A DNA stretch of 64,000 bases from assembly GCA_033557465.1 (NCBI GenBank), contig CM066031.1:1665758800-1665822799 (forward strand), in the 5' to 3' direction. The notes beneath the pieces were generated by a model. It ran no database searches and was not told the origin of the DNA. It saw only the letters and a program-made list of their open reading frames with translations. Position numbers and translations under genes: made by a program. Positions 51,475 through 61,880 of this stretch are shown in pieces. The DNA is from Ichthyophis bannanicus. Taxonomy: Eukaryota > Chordata > Amphibia > Gymnophiona > Ichthyophiidae. Each line of letters begins with the position of its first letter. The first letter of the stretch is position 1.

Positions 51475-53430
51475 ACAAGTTGGAAAGTGTCCACTAGCAA
51501 TATGACACAATAATGTGCTTCCCCCATTTCCAGAATGAGGCACTTGGGGGATTCATATGTGTCTCAGAGGAAGTATCGGGGGGTGCACATGTGTCTGTCC
51601 TGGTTCTACCTCCAGAACAACCTGGCAGCATCCAGATCGTGCCATACAGGTTGATAGTGCTTTCAGGAGCACTATCTATATAGTGCCACTGAATATCTGT
51701 TAGTGTCATTTATCCAAGAAACAGGTGCTGCTACCTGCATAATTCTTTTGACTATGAGCCCAGATAAATGCCTTTGAATATCAGCCTCTAGTTTTTTGAA
51801 ACAGAAAGAAACACCCATTAATAAAATTGTCTAGTTAGCAATACTATTGAAAATCAGTATTGTTGTTCGTTTTGCACAAGAAGTGACCGAATCAGCTTTG
51901 GGAAGGGAAAGAAAAAACAAAGGTAATATAAACAGACAGAGGGTTAGATAAGGAGGAAATGCAGGAGAGTCTGGCACACACAGAAGTAGATTATCTCTTA
52001 GAAAGCTCATCTGGCAAATACATGGAAGGGATCGTAACCCAAAAAGATCTTATAATGGCAGTCAGGTAAATAGTGGTTTATTTTATTAAATACACTTGGA
52101 GTGATATTCAAAAGAAATCATGCATTCGCTGGCAGGTGGTAAATGTATATTTTGCCTATCTGTAGATTTATTTTTTTAAAGAATACATAGGGTACTGGGC
52201 CGTTTAAATCAATGAACATTTCAACAGTATCCATACACAAGTGAGCTTAGTTAGGCACAGGGCAGATAATGACAATATTCAGACACTGAGGTGAGGTTTC
52301 CTCAAATACAGCTGGCGTGGTCACTAGTCAATATGTACCTGCAGCAATGCTACGTTTATAGATAGTGTCACTGAATATACTGACAAAGTTAAATTCCAGT
52401 GCTGGTGTTTAACTTATGCTGATGAACGCACCATCTGGTATTGACCCCTGTAAGTATTAGGGATGTGCAGGCCAAACATTTTCATATTGTTTGGTTTCTT
52501 TTGTCTTTTATGTCTTTTATGTGTTTTCTTGTTTTATTAATTCATTTCTATTTTACTTCATTTGGGGGGTGGGGGCAGTGTTGTCAATATGTACCCAATT
52601 GCTCAAGCACACACGCTATTGACAGAAAAAGATCAGAAATTTCAGGAGCTTCCTGTTATTTCAGATTTAAAGTGACATGAAACAACCTAGGAAATGTTCT
52701 TAGCACTCCCCATGTCGCTGCAAATAAACGCATATTCCTAGTAAGTATAAAAGTACTAATGTGCACCATAAGAGCAGTATGTTTTTTTGCTCTTTTTAGG
52801 CATGTTTTGCATAAGCAGCAGCACCTATTGTTGAGGCACCAGCTCATGAGTAAATCAGGTTTGTTCATATGCATCTGTTTGTTGGTACATGCACCAACAT
52901 AGAGATGTGCAGGCCTTCTCCAGAGCAGCATGAAATATCAAAAACCAAAAGGCGTTCGCAGATCACGTTGGTCCAAAAGAGGACTGCAGCCTCCAAAGTC
53001 CCAACAGGAGTTCCCACCTGCTGCCAGTGAAGAGAGAGAAGAGTATCCTGAAGAAATGGCCGGAGTCCCCTGCTCCTGACGGCAAAGAGAGAGGAGAGGA
53101 TCTCCAAAGCACCGGCGGGAGTTCCCTAATCTCCCAGTACCATTCTGTAGCCTGTCAGTCAAAGGAAAGGGCAAGGCACAAAAGAGGGGGTGTGCTCAGA
53201 GAAGAAGAACAGAGAGGGGAAGGGGAAGAGGGAAGGGGGCAAGGTTACAGATAAAGAAAGGAATAGTTAGAAGGATGAAAGGGTGGGGCAAAAGGGAAGG
53301 ATGGGGTTATAGGAAGGAAAAGAGGGGCTGAACAAGGACAGAGCATACTGTGAGGAAAGGGGCGGGATTATAGAGAAGAGGGGAGGAACATGTGCAGATG
53401 AAGAGAGAAGGAAAAGCAGATGCAGCCACA
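51475..53430. other. mostly unannotated DNA with old repeat fragments
   Basis: Fragments near 51,640-51,785 and 52,260-52,440 (CACTATCTATATAGTGCC, CACTGAATATCTG, CACTGAATATACTGAC) belong to the ATTCAG/GATAAC-type family. A purine-rich stretch lies at 53,175-53,420. No gene is recognised. Confidence 0.4.
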
Positions 53431-53434
53431 ACAA

Positions 53435-54257
53435 ACATTTCATCCTACTAGGAGATCTAAACCTCCCTTCCATAAGCAACAAGCAAGCTTCCACCTTCAT
53501 GAATGTCAAGCACAAACTCCAATATCAACAAATCATCTCCTCCCCCAACTCACATGAAGGGTGGAACACTGGACCTCATCTTCACTCCATATAAATGGAT
53601 TCACCTATATTCCCTTCCACAACCACAAATAACAGACATACCATGTTCCGACCATAAGTTAGTAACCTTTTTCATCGCCAAAAATACCACACACAACCTT
53701 AATAGGGCAACTCTGCACAACCCCCGAAAATTCTGCTCTTTTGACAAACAATCCTTCCTAGAAGAAATCACACTCCTTATAAATATGGACTCATCTGACC
53801 TAGACTCTACAATCGCCAAATAGAATGACACCATCTTATCTCACTACTCAAATAGCAAACAGTACCAGAAAACATCAAAAAGCACCATGGTACTCACCGG
53901 AACTGGAAGCGAACTAAAGACGCCTTATACCAGCAGGAATTCAGCACTGCATTAAATGAGTACTCCCCCCTAACCAATGCATGCAGAAGAAAATACCATA
54001 CCAATCCCAACAGATCCTCACTTAACCGCCCCAAGGAACTATTTGATATAGCTATGACCCTCCTAAAAGATCCAACCAGCCAAAACATTAACCCCAATCT
54101 GTGCCCAAATGCAATAGCAAAATACCTCCAGTCCAAACATAATCTCACTGTGCCTACAATTGACCCTCCTCAAGAAGGACCAACATCAAGCATCCCCACA
54201 AACAATTGGAAGACTTTTACCAGCACTTCACCAAAACATTTAGACACTATAATTTGA
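53435..54257 (+). mobile_element. old L2-group LINE, endonuclease and linker part (split by RTE)
   Basis: Decayed frames read FILLGDLNLPSISNKQAS (GDFNLP box), MKGGTLDLIFTP, IPCSDHKLVTFFI (SDH box), then KHHGTHRNWK-like and YLQSKHNLTVPTIDPP. The layout follows that of the young LINE at 46,760. It has several frameshifts. The piece starts mid-endonuclease, so the copy is 5'-truncated. It continues at 57,447 after the RTE. Confidence 0.75.
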
Positions 54258-57200
54258 CATCTGGGCAGCAGCAGAATGGGATAGTGTTGACGGCGGAGGA
54301 TCACATTTTTGTGACAACAGCAACAACACCAAACTTAAACTGCGCGGAAGAAAGGCCCGGCAATCTACTTCTGTATGTTGCCATGAAAACCCAATGGATA
54401 GTTACAACAAAACAAATTGTGCTATGGTGCTGGAAGATGAGACCCCCAGGTCGGAAGGCACTCAACTAGCTACTGGGGAAGAGCTGAAGACTTTTCAAAG
54501 TAAAGCCAGCATTTATGATGTGGTTGGATCAAAGCCCTCGGGAAGTCTGACTGCTGATGTAGCTGCGCATGAAATGAGAGTCAGGAGCTGTAAAGATGTC
54601 TTACACATTGGAACATGGAATGTACGAAGCATGAACCAAGGGAAGTTGGAGGTGGTTAAGAATGAAATGGAACGTGTACAACTTGATCTGTTGGGTGTCA
54701 GCGAACTGAAATGGACTGGCATCGGGCACTTTGCATCAGATGATCATATGGTCTACTATGCTGGAAATGAAAGACAAAGAAGAAATGGTGTTGCATTTAT
54801 AATAAAGAAGAAACTTGCAAGAACTGCAATCAAATACAATGCAGTCAGCGAACGCTTAATCTCTATTCGTCTACGAGGATTGCCTATCAACACAACTATA
54901 ATTCAAGTATATGCCCCAACAACAGCTGCAGAAGAGAATGAAATTGAAGAGTTCTATGAACAACTACAAGCTGAAATTGACAGAACATGCAAACAGGATA
55001 TCCTGATAGTCATGGGTGACTGGAACGCAAAAGTTGGCAACAAAGAAGGCGGCAAAGTAGTTGGAAAATATGGACTTGGCAACAGAAATGAAGCTGGAGA
55101 AAGACTGATAGAATTCTGCAAGACCAATGATCTATTCATCTAAAACACCTTCTTCCAGCAACACAAGCAGTGACTGTACACATGGACTTCACCCAATGGA
55201 TTGTATAAAAATCAAATTGACTACATCTGTGGAAGTCAATGATGGAAAAGCTCTATAACATCAACAAAGACAAAACCTGGAGCTAACTGTGGTACAGATC
55301 ATCAACTACTAGTATGCAAACTCAAGCTAAAGTTGAAAAAGAGCAAACCACTCATGAATGCAGCAAAATATGACCTTGAGAATATACCGCTGGAATTTAA
55401 AGACTGCCTGCAAAATCGATTAGCTGCTTTAGATACAAATGACAGAGCTCTGGAAGAGTTATGGAATGACATCAAGAAGGTTGTGTTGGAAGAATGCGAG
55501 AAGTCTCTACAAAAGGTGAAAAAGCAAAAATGGCCAAAATGGATGATGGAAGAAACTCTGAAAATTTCCCAGAAATGCAGAGAAGCTAAAGCCAGCGGAG
55601 AAAGAAAGACAATAACAGAACTCAACAGAGATTTCCAACGTGCAGCAAGACAGGACAAGGAAAAGTACTACAATGACACTTGCATGGAAATAGAAGCAGA
55701 AACTATTAGAGAAAGAACAAGATCGGCTTTCCTAAAGCTACGAGAGTTAAAGAAAATGTTCCAGCCTCGAATTGGAATGTTACAAGATGCTCAAGGTTCT
55801 ATGTTGAATGATGCTGAGAAGATAAAGAAAAGGTGGAAGGAATATACAGAGTTTTTATATGATAAAGATCAAGTGGACCAACAGCCGTTTCAATTTGCAC
55901 CTTATGATCGGGAACCATTGGTGATGAAAGAAGAAGTTGAAGCAGCATTGAAAGCCTTATCAAAGAACAAAGCACCAGGCATCAATAGCATTCCTATAGA
56001 AGTATTGCAGCAATCTGATGCAGCTGTTACCATACTTATAAGACTCTGCCAAGAAATATGGAAGACAACATCATGGCCAACTGACTAGAAAAGATCTGTG
56101 TTTATACCAATACTAAAGAAAGGTGATCCAACTGACTGTGGAAATTATCGAACAATTGCTCTGATCCCACATGCCAGCAAGATTCTACTGAAGATTATTC
56201 AAAAGAGACTACAACCATACCTGGAACAAGAACTACCTGAAGTGCAAGCAGGGTTCAGGAAAGAGCAAGAAACGAGAGACATCATTGCGGATGTGAGATG
56301 GATCCTTGAAAAGACTAAAGAATACCAAAAGGATATCTATTTGTGCTTTATCGACTATAGCAAGGCTTTTGACTGTGTAAACCATGAGAAACTCTGGGCC
56401 ACATTAAGAAGCATGGGTATACCAGAACACCTGATCGTTCTCTTGCGCAATCTGTACATTGATCAAGAAGCAACAGTTCGAACGGAACAAGGAGAAACAG
56501 AATGGTTTAAAATAAGCAAAGGTGTAAGACAAGGCTGCATACTTTCCCCCTACCTGTTTAATTTATATGCAGAAGAAATCATCAGAGAAGCAGGATTGTA
56601 TGAAGACAACAGAGGTGTAAAGCTTGGTGAAAGACTCATCAACAACCTTCGCTATGCTGATGATACTACATTACTGGCTGAAAGTGAAGATGATCTGAAA
56701 CATTTGCTTCTCACAATCAAAGAACATAGTGTTAAAATGGGCCTGCACCTTAATGTAAAGAAGACAAAGATCATGACAACTGGCATAATCAACAGGTTCA
56801 TCGTTGAAGGAGAAGAAATTGAAATTGTGAACAACTTTAACCTACTTGGATCAACTATCAATAAAGAAGCAACAAGCAGTCAAGAAATCAAACGACGCAT
56901 TACTCTTGGCAGAATGGCTATGAAAGACCTAGATAAGATTCTCAAGAGCAGAGATGTCTCTCTCCATACAAAGATTCGACTTGTTCAAGCCATGGTATTT
57001 TCAATAACATCATATGGATGTGAAAGCTGGTCAGTGAAAAAGACAGACAGGAAGAAAATTGATGCCTTTGAATTATGGTGCTGGCGGCGAATACTGTGTA
57101 TACCATGGACTACCCGAAGAACAAACCAGTCGGTACTAGAGGAGATCAAACCTAAGCTTTCTTTAGAAGCTCAGATGACAAGACTTCGACTTTCATACTT

Positions 57201-57446
57201 TGGACACATCATGCGAGAAGAGAAATCATTAGAGAAAGACATCATGCTTGGCAAGATAGAAGGTCAACGCAAAAGAGGAAGGCCAGCAATGAGATGGATC
57301 GATACAATAATAGCAGCTACGGGTACCAGTCTGTCAACAATGGGCCGTCTGACTGAAGACCGAACACAATTTAGGATAGCTATCCAGAGGGTCGCCATGA
57401 GTCGACTCCAACTCGACGGCACTTAACAACAACAACAACAATTTGA
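54251..57446 (+). mobile_element. RTE-clade (BovB-like) LINE with 7-bp target duplication
   Basis: AATTTGA occurs at 54,251-54,257 and at 57,440-57,446, bracketing the element. The 3' end reads CGACTCCAACTCGACGGCAC, then TTAACAACAACAACAAC, which is the characteristic BovB/RTE ending. The surrounding L2 reading continues across the site (TIISFETLNSTTSPLGPCP-like, with frameshift). The 5' boundary near 54,258 follows from the duplication. The copy is almost full length. Confidence 0.85.
54394..57426 (+). pseudogene. RTE-type ORF: endonuclease and reverse transcriptase, four in-frame stops
   Basis: All pieces are in one frame. Endonuclease: LHIGTWNVRSMNQGKLEVVK, LLGVSELKWTGIG, VIQVYAPTTAAEEN-like (IIQVYAPTT), MGDWNAKVGN, DYICGS-like and GTDHQLL. 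Reverse transcriptase: SKNKAPGINSIPIEVL, IPILKKGDPTDCGNYRTIAL, FIDYSKAFDCVNHEKLW, GVRQGCILSPYLFNLYAEEI, LRYADDTTLLAESEDDL, HLNVKKTKIM. C-terminal part: GCESWSVKKTDRKKIDAFEL, WCWRRIL, MSRLQLDGT then TAA. Stops lie at 55,141 (TAA), 55,171 (TGA), 55,240 (TGA) and 56,086 (TAG); the two TGA codons are consistent with C-to-T decay at CGA. The catalytic YADD and DYSKAFD are intact. Inactive as it stands. Confidence 0.9.
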
Positions 57447-59390
57447 AACTTGAACAGCACAACTTCCCCCCTTGGTCCTTGTCCAGTTTCTTGGATAAAG
57501 ATAACCAGACAAGAACTCAACCCCTTCCTATTTGAAATCATACAATTATCTCTTGACTCTGGGTACGTGCTTAATGGCCTTAAACGTTTTTCCATCAGAT
57601 CTCTTCTAAAAAAAACCCCTCTGCTGACCCAAAACAACCATCATCATTCAGACCTATATCCAGCATATCTTTCGTGGCTAAAACCATAGAAAAAAATAGT
57701 CCAACTACTGCTCCAAATCCATGTCAATGCCCATGCATCTCTTGATCCTCAACAACATTGTTTCAGACCTCTACATGGAATGGAAACCCTAATTACAGCA
57801 CTCAAGTACAACTTAACCAAAGGAATAGAAAAGCCAAACCAAGGGTTTATACTCATCTTCTATCATGGCTGCTTTCAACTCAATAGACCATAACAAACTC
57901 CTTAAATGACTCCAATCAATAGGACCACAGCATAAAACTCTTAAATGATTTAAATCATAACTACAGGACCGCCCCCAGCAAGTGAAGATCGGAACACTAA
58001 CCTCCTACCTGTTTCAACATTGCAAGGTCTCCCACAGGGTTCAGCCCTATCTGCCCTACTTTTCAATATCTTCATCCAATCCCTATGCAATATTATAAAA
58101 AAAACACAAAATCCAATACCATCTCTATGCCGATGACAATCCTAATATACACCACATTCTCGACCAACAATCTTGATTACAAAACTATCGGTTCATGTCT
58201 CCAAGATATTTCTCAGTGGCTAACCCACAACAACCTCCATATCAACTACAATAAAATTGAAGTCCTCCACATCACAAGAAATCAATCCTTTCCCTGCCAT
58301 CATCCTTACATCTAGCCACCCTTCAAGTTAAAAACCAAATAAGATATTTAGGAATCACACTTGACCAAAACCTCAACTTCCTTCCTCACATAAAGAATGT
58401 AATTAAAACAGTCTACGGAGCAGGCAGAGCCCCACCACTGGGTAGACAGAGCTTTTATTTGTAGTCGCAAGGGTCAGCCCTACATGTGTCTACGTGTCTG
58501 CCTGCTCCTTTTTGTTTGTGCTTCACTACTGCAGGAAAGGTGTTCTTTTTGTTCCCTGTTAAAAGTCTACTACAAAACAAAAACCCTACACAACCTCCAA
58601 CCTCTGCTTGATCCTACAGATTTAAGAGGTGTATGCCAACCTCTAATGACTCCAATCATGGACTATTGCAACATCGTATATCAAGGACTCCCGAAAGCAA
58701 CCCTCCACCCTTCAAATGGTATAGAATACAGTGGCCAGAATCATAACAAATTCACCTAGAAGAAATAACATCACTCCAACATTGCAACAATTACACTGGC
58801 TTCCGATATATCTGAGAGTAAAATATAAAGCTTTGCTATCCACCCTCAGGATCCTAAATGATCTCTCTGCACCCAGCAACTGAACTCTCATTCAAACTGA
58901 CCACAGTTCAAGAGCAAGAAGAACCACCTTACGGAACCTATAAAGAGTGCCAAAGACCATAACCAAATATAATAAATACACTGCCTTGTGGGCCTTCTCC
59001 TTTTTCACACACAAACTATGGAACTCACTCCCCTTGGAACGGCATCTCATCAGTTCCCTCAAAAGCTTCAAAATAAATCTCAAAACATATTTGTTCAAAG
59101 ACCATTTCAACACAAGCACCTAGCCTCAAAAATCTTCCAAGACCTAACTCGTCCATTATAGCTCTCTCACCCATATGAAGAAACCATCCCAATCCTACCT
59201 CCTCCACCCCATTACTTGTTTCTCCCTTTAACTCCTCTCACTGTATATAGTTGTTTAGTTGTAAAAGTGTTGTAATGTAACTAGCTATATTTTAAGCCTC
59301 AAGTTCTATATAAAGTTTTGTTCTTGTTCCTTGTAAACTGCCTCAGCTACTAGATGAAGTGATATAAAAGAACTGTTAAATAAACTGAGA
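57447..59390 (+). mobile_element. old L2-group LINE, reverse transcriptase and 3' part (split by RTE)
   Basis: Decayed frames give LNSTTSPLGPCPVSWIK, SLDSGYVLNGLKRFSIRSLL, IFYHGCFQLNRP-like (FLDxxAAFNSIDH), LQGLPQGSALSALLFNIF, HLYADDNPNIHHILD-like, LGITLDQNLNFLPHIKNVIK, LDPTDLRGVC, MDYCNIVYQGLPKATLHP, NSLPLERHLISSLKSFKINL. The 3' UTR ends with CTGTTAAATAAACTG at about 59,372-59,388. A 147-bp insertion (58,417-58,563) interrupts the NVIKTVYYKTKTL part. Confidence 0.8.
58410..58570. mobile_element. 147-bp insertion with 7-bp target duplication
   Basis: AGTCTAC occurs at 58,410-58,416 and 58,564-58,570 around an insert that breaks the L2 coding sequence. The insert begins GGAGCAGGCAGAG and contains the inverse TCTGCCTGCTCC at about 58,497-58,508, so its first ~90 bases have 12-bp inverted ends. 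It then continues TTTTTGTTTGTGC to GTTCCCTGTTAAA. I cannot name the family. Confidence 0.65.
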
Positions 59391-59394
59391 AAGT

Positions 59395-59560
59395 GCAAGA
59401 AGGGTGAGTGGGAAGGAGGGAGTGAAGAGGGGGCAGGGAAAGGAGAGTACATGGATGGGTGGCAGTGAAGGAGAGGCAGTGGCAAAAGCTAGGGAGGAGA
59501 AATAGTGCAAGAGGGTGGGAGGTAGAAGGAGTGAGTGCAGGGGGACAGATAAAAGTACAA
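59395..59560. other. purine-rich unannotated DNA
   Basis: G- and A-rich sequence (GGGAAGGAGGGAGTGAAGAG and similar) between the LINE tail and the CA-rich block. No gene. Confidence 0.5.
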
Positions 59561-59696
59561 AGGACAGAGAAGCCTGCATTTCCACTAACACACCACCTGA
59601 TACCTTCCATGACACACACCCGCATATCTTGACTTTCCCAATGACACACACACACACCTGACATCCTCCATGATACACACATCCACAAAACACATG
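59561..59696. repeat. CA-rich satellite-like block, left part
   Basis: ACACACAC runs with recurring CCATGACACACAC, ATACCTTCCATGAC and CATCCTCCATGATACACAC. The same vocabulary resumes at 60,620 after the CR1 fragment, so the block was probably continuous. Confidence 0.6.
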
Positions 59697-60618
59697 TTGT
59701 TAGTGATATTGTGGATGGGTTTGCCTCTTTGTGGATGATATCAAAATCTGCAATAGAGTAGACACCCAGGAAGGTATAGAAAACATGAGGAAGGATCTAG
59801 CTAAGCTTGAAGAATGGTCTAGAATTTGGCAGCTGAGTTTTAATGTTAAAAAATGCAAGGTCATGCATTTGGGCTGCAGCAATCCAAGGGAGCAATATAG
59901 TATAGGGGGTGAAGTACTTTTGTCCACTAAAGAAGAGCGGGACCTAGGTGTGGTTGTGTCTGATGATCTTAAAGTAGCTAAACAGGTAGAAAAGGCAACA
60001 GCAAAAGCTAGAAGGATGCTTGGGTGCATAAGGAAAGGAATGGCCAGCAGAAGAAAGGAGGTGATAGTGCCTCTGCATAAGTCTTTGGTGTGACCTCATT
60101 TGGAGTATTGTGTGCAATTCTGGAGACCGCACCTTCAAAAGGATATAAACAGATTGGAGTCGGTACAGAGGATGGCTATTAAAATGGTTAGTGGTCTTCG
60201 TTATAAAGCATATGAGGAGAGACTTAAGGATCTTAATATGTATACTTTAGAGTAAAGACAGGATAGAGGTGATATGGTTGAGACATTTAATACCTCCGTG
60301 GCACAAATACACAGGAGGAGAGCCTCTTTTGATTGAAAGCAGGCTCTGCTACAAGGGGACATAGGATGAGGGTGAAAGGGGATAGACCTAGGAGTAATAT
60401 GTGGAAATATTTCATTACAGAAAGAGTGGTAGATGCATGAAATAGTCTCCCAGTGGAGGTGGTAGAGATGAGGACAGTATCTGAATTCAAAAAAGCATGG
60501 GACAAACACAGAGGATCTCTAAAGGAAAAAAGGGGACTGTTGTAGTGGTTGATATGGAAGAACAGACTAGATAGGTCATATGGTCTTTTTCTACCATCAT
60601 GTTTCTATGTTTCTATGC
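59697..60618 (+). pseudogene. CR1-type LINE, reverse transcriptase end and 3' UTR
   Basis: It opens with GFASLWMISKSAI-like / DDIKICNRVDTQ (after the YADD region), then LAKLEEWSRIWQLSFNVKKC, KVMHLGCSNPREQY, ERDLGVVVSDDLKVAKQVEK, RRMLGCIRKGMASRRKEVIV, PLHKSLV, a TGA at 60,091-60,093, then [31 protein letters not shown] and [14 protein letters not shown]. The 3' UTR ends with CATATGGTCTTTTTCTACC and a TTTCTATG repeat (60,602-60,617). This subfamily differs from the minus-strand CR1 copies with the TTATGTTC tail. Confidence 0.85.
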
Positions 60619-61475
60619 ACATTTGATGTCCCCTATCACACATACACACACGCATACACATCACCCAAAATCCCCCTCACACACATATACATGCACGGCG
60701 CGCGCACATACACACACATACCACAACATCTCTATGACACACATACTTACATATCCCACAAACCCAAGTCAACACCTTCATAACATACACATGCCTCCAC
60801 CACCCAATACTCCCTTGATACTTACAAATATTTACACAAACACCCCAGACACCTAAATACATACAGGTTCTCAACACACACTGCCAACACATCTATGGTC
60901 CCAATACATATAGACACACACACAGGTCTCCAAGGTGCCAACACGAACAGCCAACTTGAGCATAGCCCCAGTACATACAGGTCCCCAATAACACTCCCAA
61001 CATGTACAGAGCCCCAACATGCAGATAGACTCAGAAATACACCTCACAGCATCCTGCAAGACATATGTAAACATACACACATACACCCCATGGGATACTC
61101 CAAGACACACAAACATGCGCGCACACACCTCAACCGACACCCCCATGATACTTATAAATATATACACAAACACTCCAACACACTCTCCATGACTCACACA
61201 CACACACACACACACACACAGGCCCTAACACGCACCATCAACACGTGCGCGATGCGAATACACACAAATGTCCACCACACATTACCCCAATATACACACG
61301 CATATACTGCCAATACTACATGGTCCCCAACACACATAGACATAGACAGGCCCCAACAGACACTGCCAACATGTGCACAGCCCCAGACAAACGTACACAC
61401 ACACATACACACAACAGGTTCTCAATATACACTCCCAACATGTACACAGCCCCATGTACATGGAAGGAAATGGCT
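60619..61475. repeat. CA-rich satellite-like block, right part
   Basis: Degenerate repeating segments contain CCAACATGTACAGAGCCCCA, ATACACACACATACAC, CAGGTTCTCAACACACACTG and CACACTCTCCATGACTCACA, with a clean (CA)n at 61,194-61,219 and a GGCGCGCGCAC at 60,697-60,707. A loose period of about 60-120 bases is visible but irregular. The long frames on both strands are low-complexity. Confidence 0.75.
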
Positions 61476-61523
61476 GTGACAGCAGAACTGCAAACAAACA
61501 ATTTTCAAGTAACCATTGACATA

Positions 61524-61818
61524 AGAACATAAGATTTGCCATAGCGGGTCTGGTCAAAGGTTCATCAAGCCCGGGATCCTCTTTCTAACAGTGGCCAATC
61601 CAGGCCACAAGTACCTGACATGTTCCCATGCTGCTTATGCCAGGGATAAGCAGTGGATTTCCCCCACCTACTTTAATAATGGTTATCAACTTTTTTAACC
61701 TTTTAAACTCAGCTACACTAACAGCTTTTATTATATTCTCCAACAATGAATTCCAGAGATTAATTAGGCGTTGAGTGAAAAAAATATTTTCTTCAATTAG
61801 TACTAAATGTACTACTTC
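61524..61818 (-). mobile_element. CR1-type LINE 3' fragment
   Basis: Plus-strand order ACATAAGAACATAAGATTTG, CAACAGTGG-like (TAACAGTGGCCAATCC), ATAATGGTTATCAAC, CTCAGCTACACTAACAGC, AATTCCAGAGATTAATTAGG, GTTGAGTGAAAAAAATATTT. This is the reversed 3' end of the same CR1 subfamily as 26,777-27,376. Confidence 0.75.
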
Positions 61819-61880
61819 GTAGCTGGAATTGTAAACCGCTTTGTATGCTTTGAAAACGATGGTGATGATGATGATAGCTC
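61819..61880 (+). repeat. LINE 3' tail fragment with GAT repeat
   Basis: TGGAATTGTAAACCGCTTTG then TATGCTTTGAAAACGATGGT and GATGATGATGAT. It has the AAACCGCTTTG block of L2/CR1-group ends and a short trinucleotide tail. It directly abuts the CR1 fragment. Confidence 0.5.

Noticed and set aside
60580..61532. Long Thr/His/Pro-rich frames, including one of 194 codons
   Set aside because: They follow the CA-rich repeat block; CA and ACA repeats keep all frames open.
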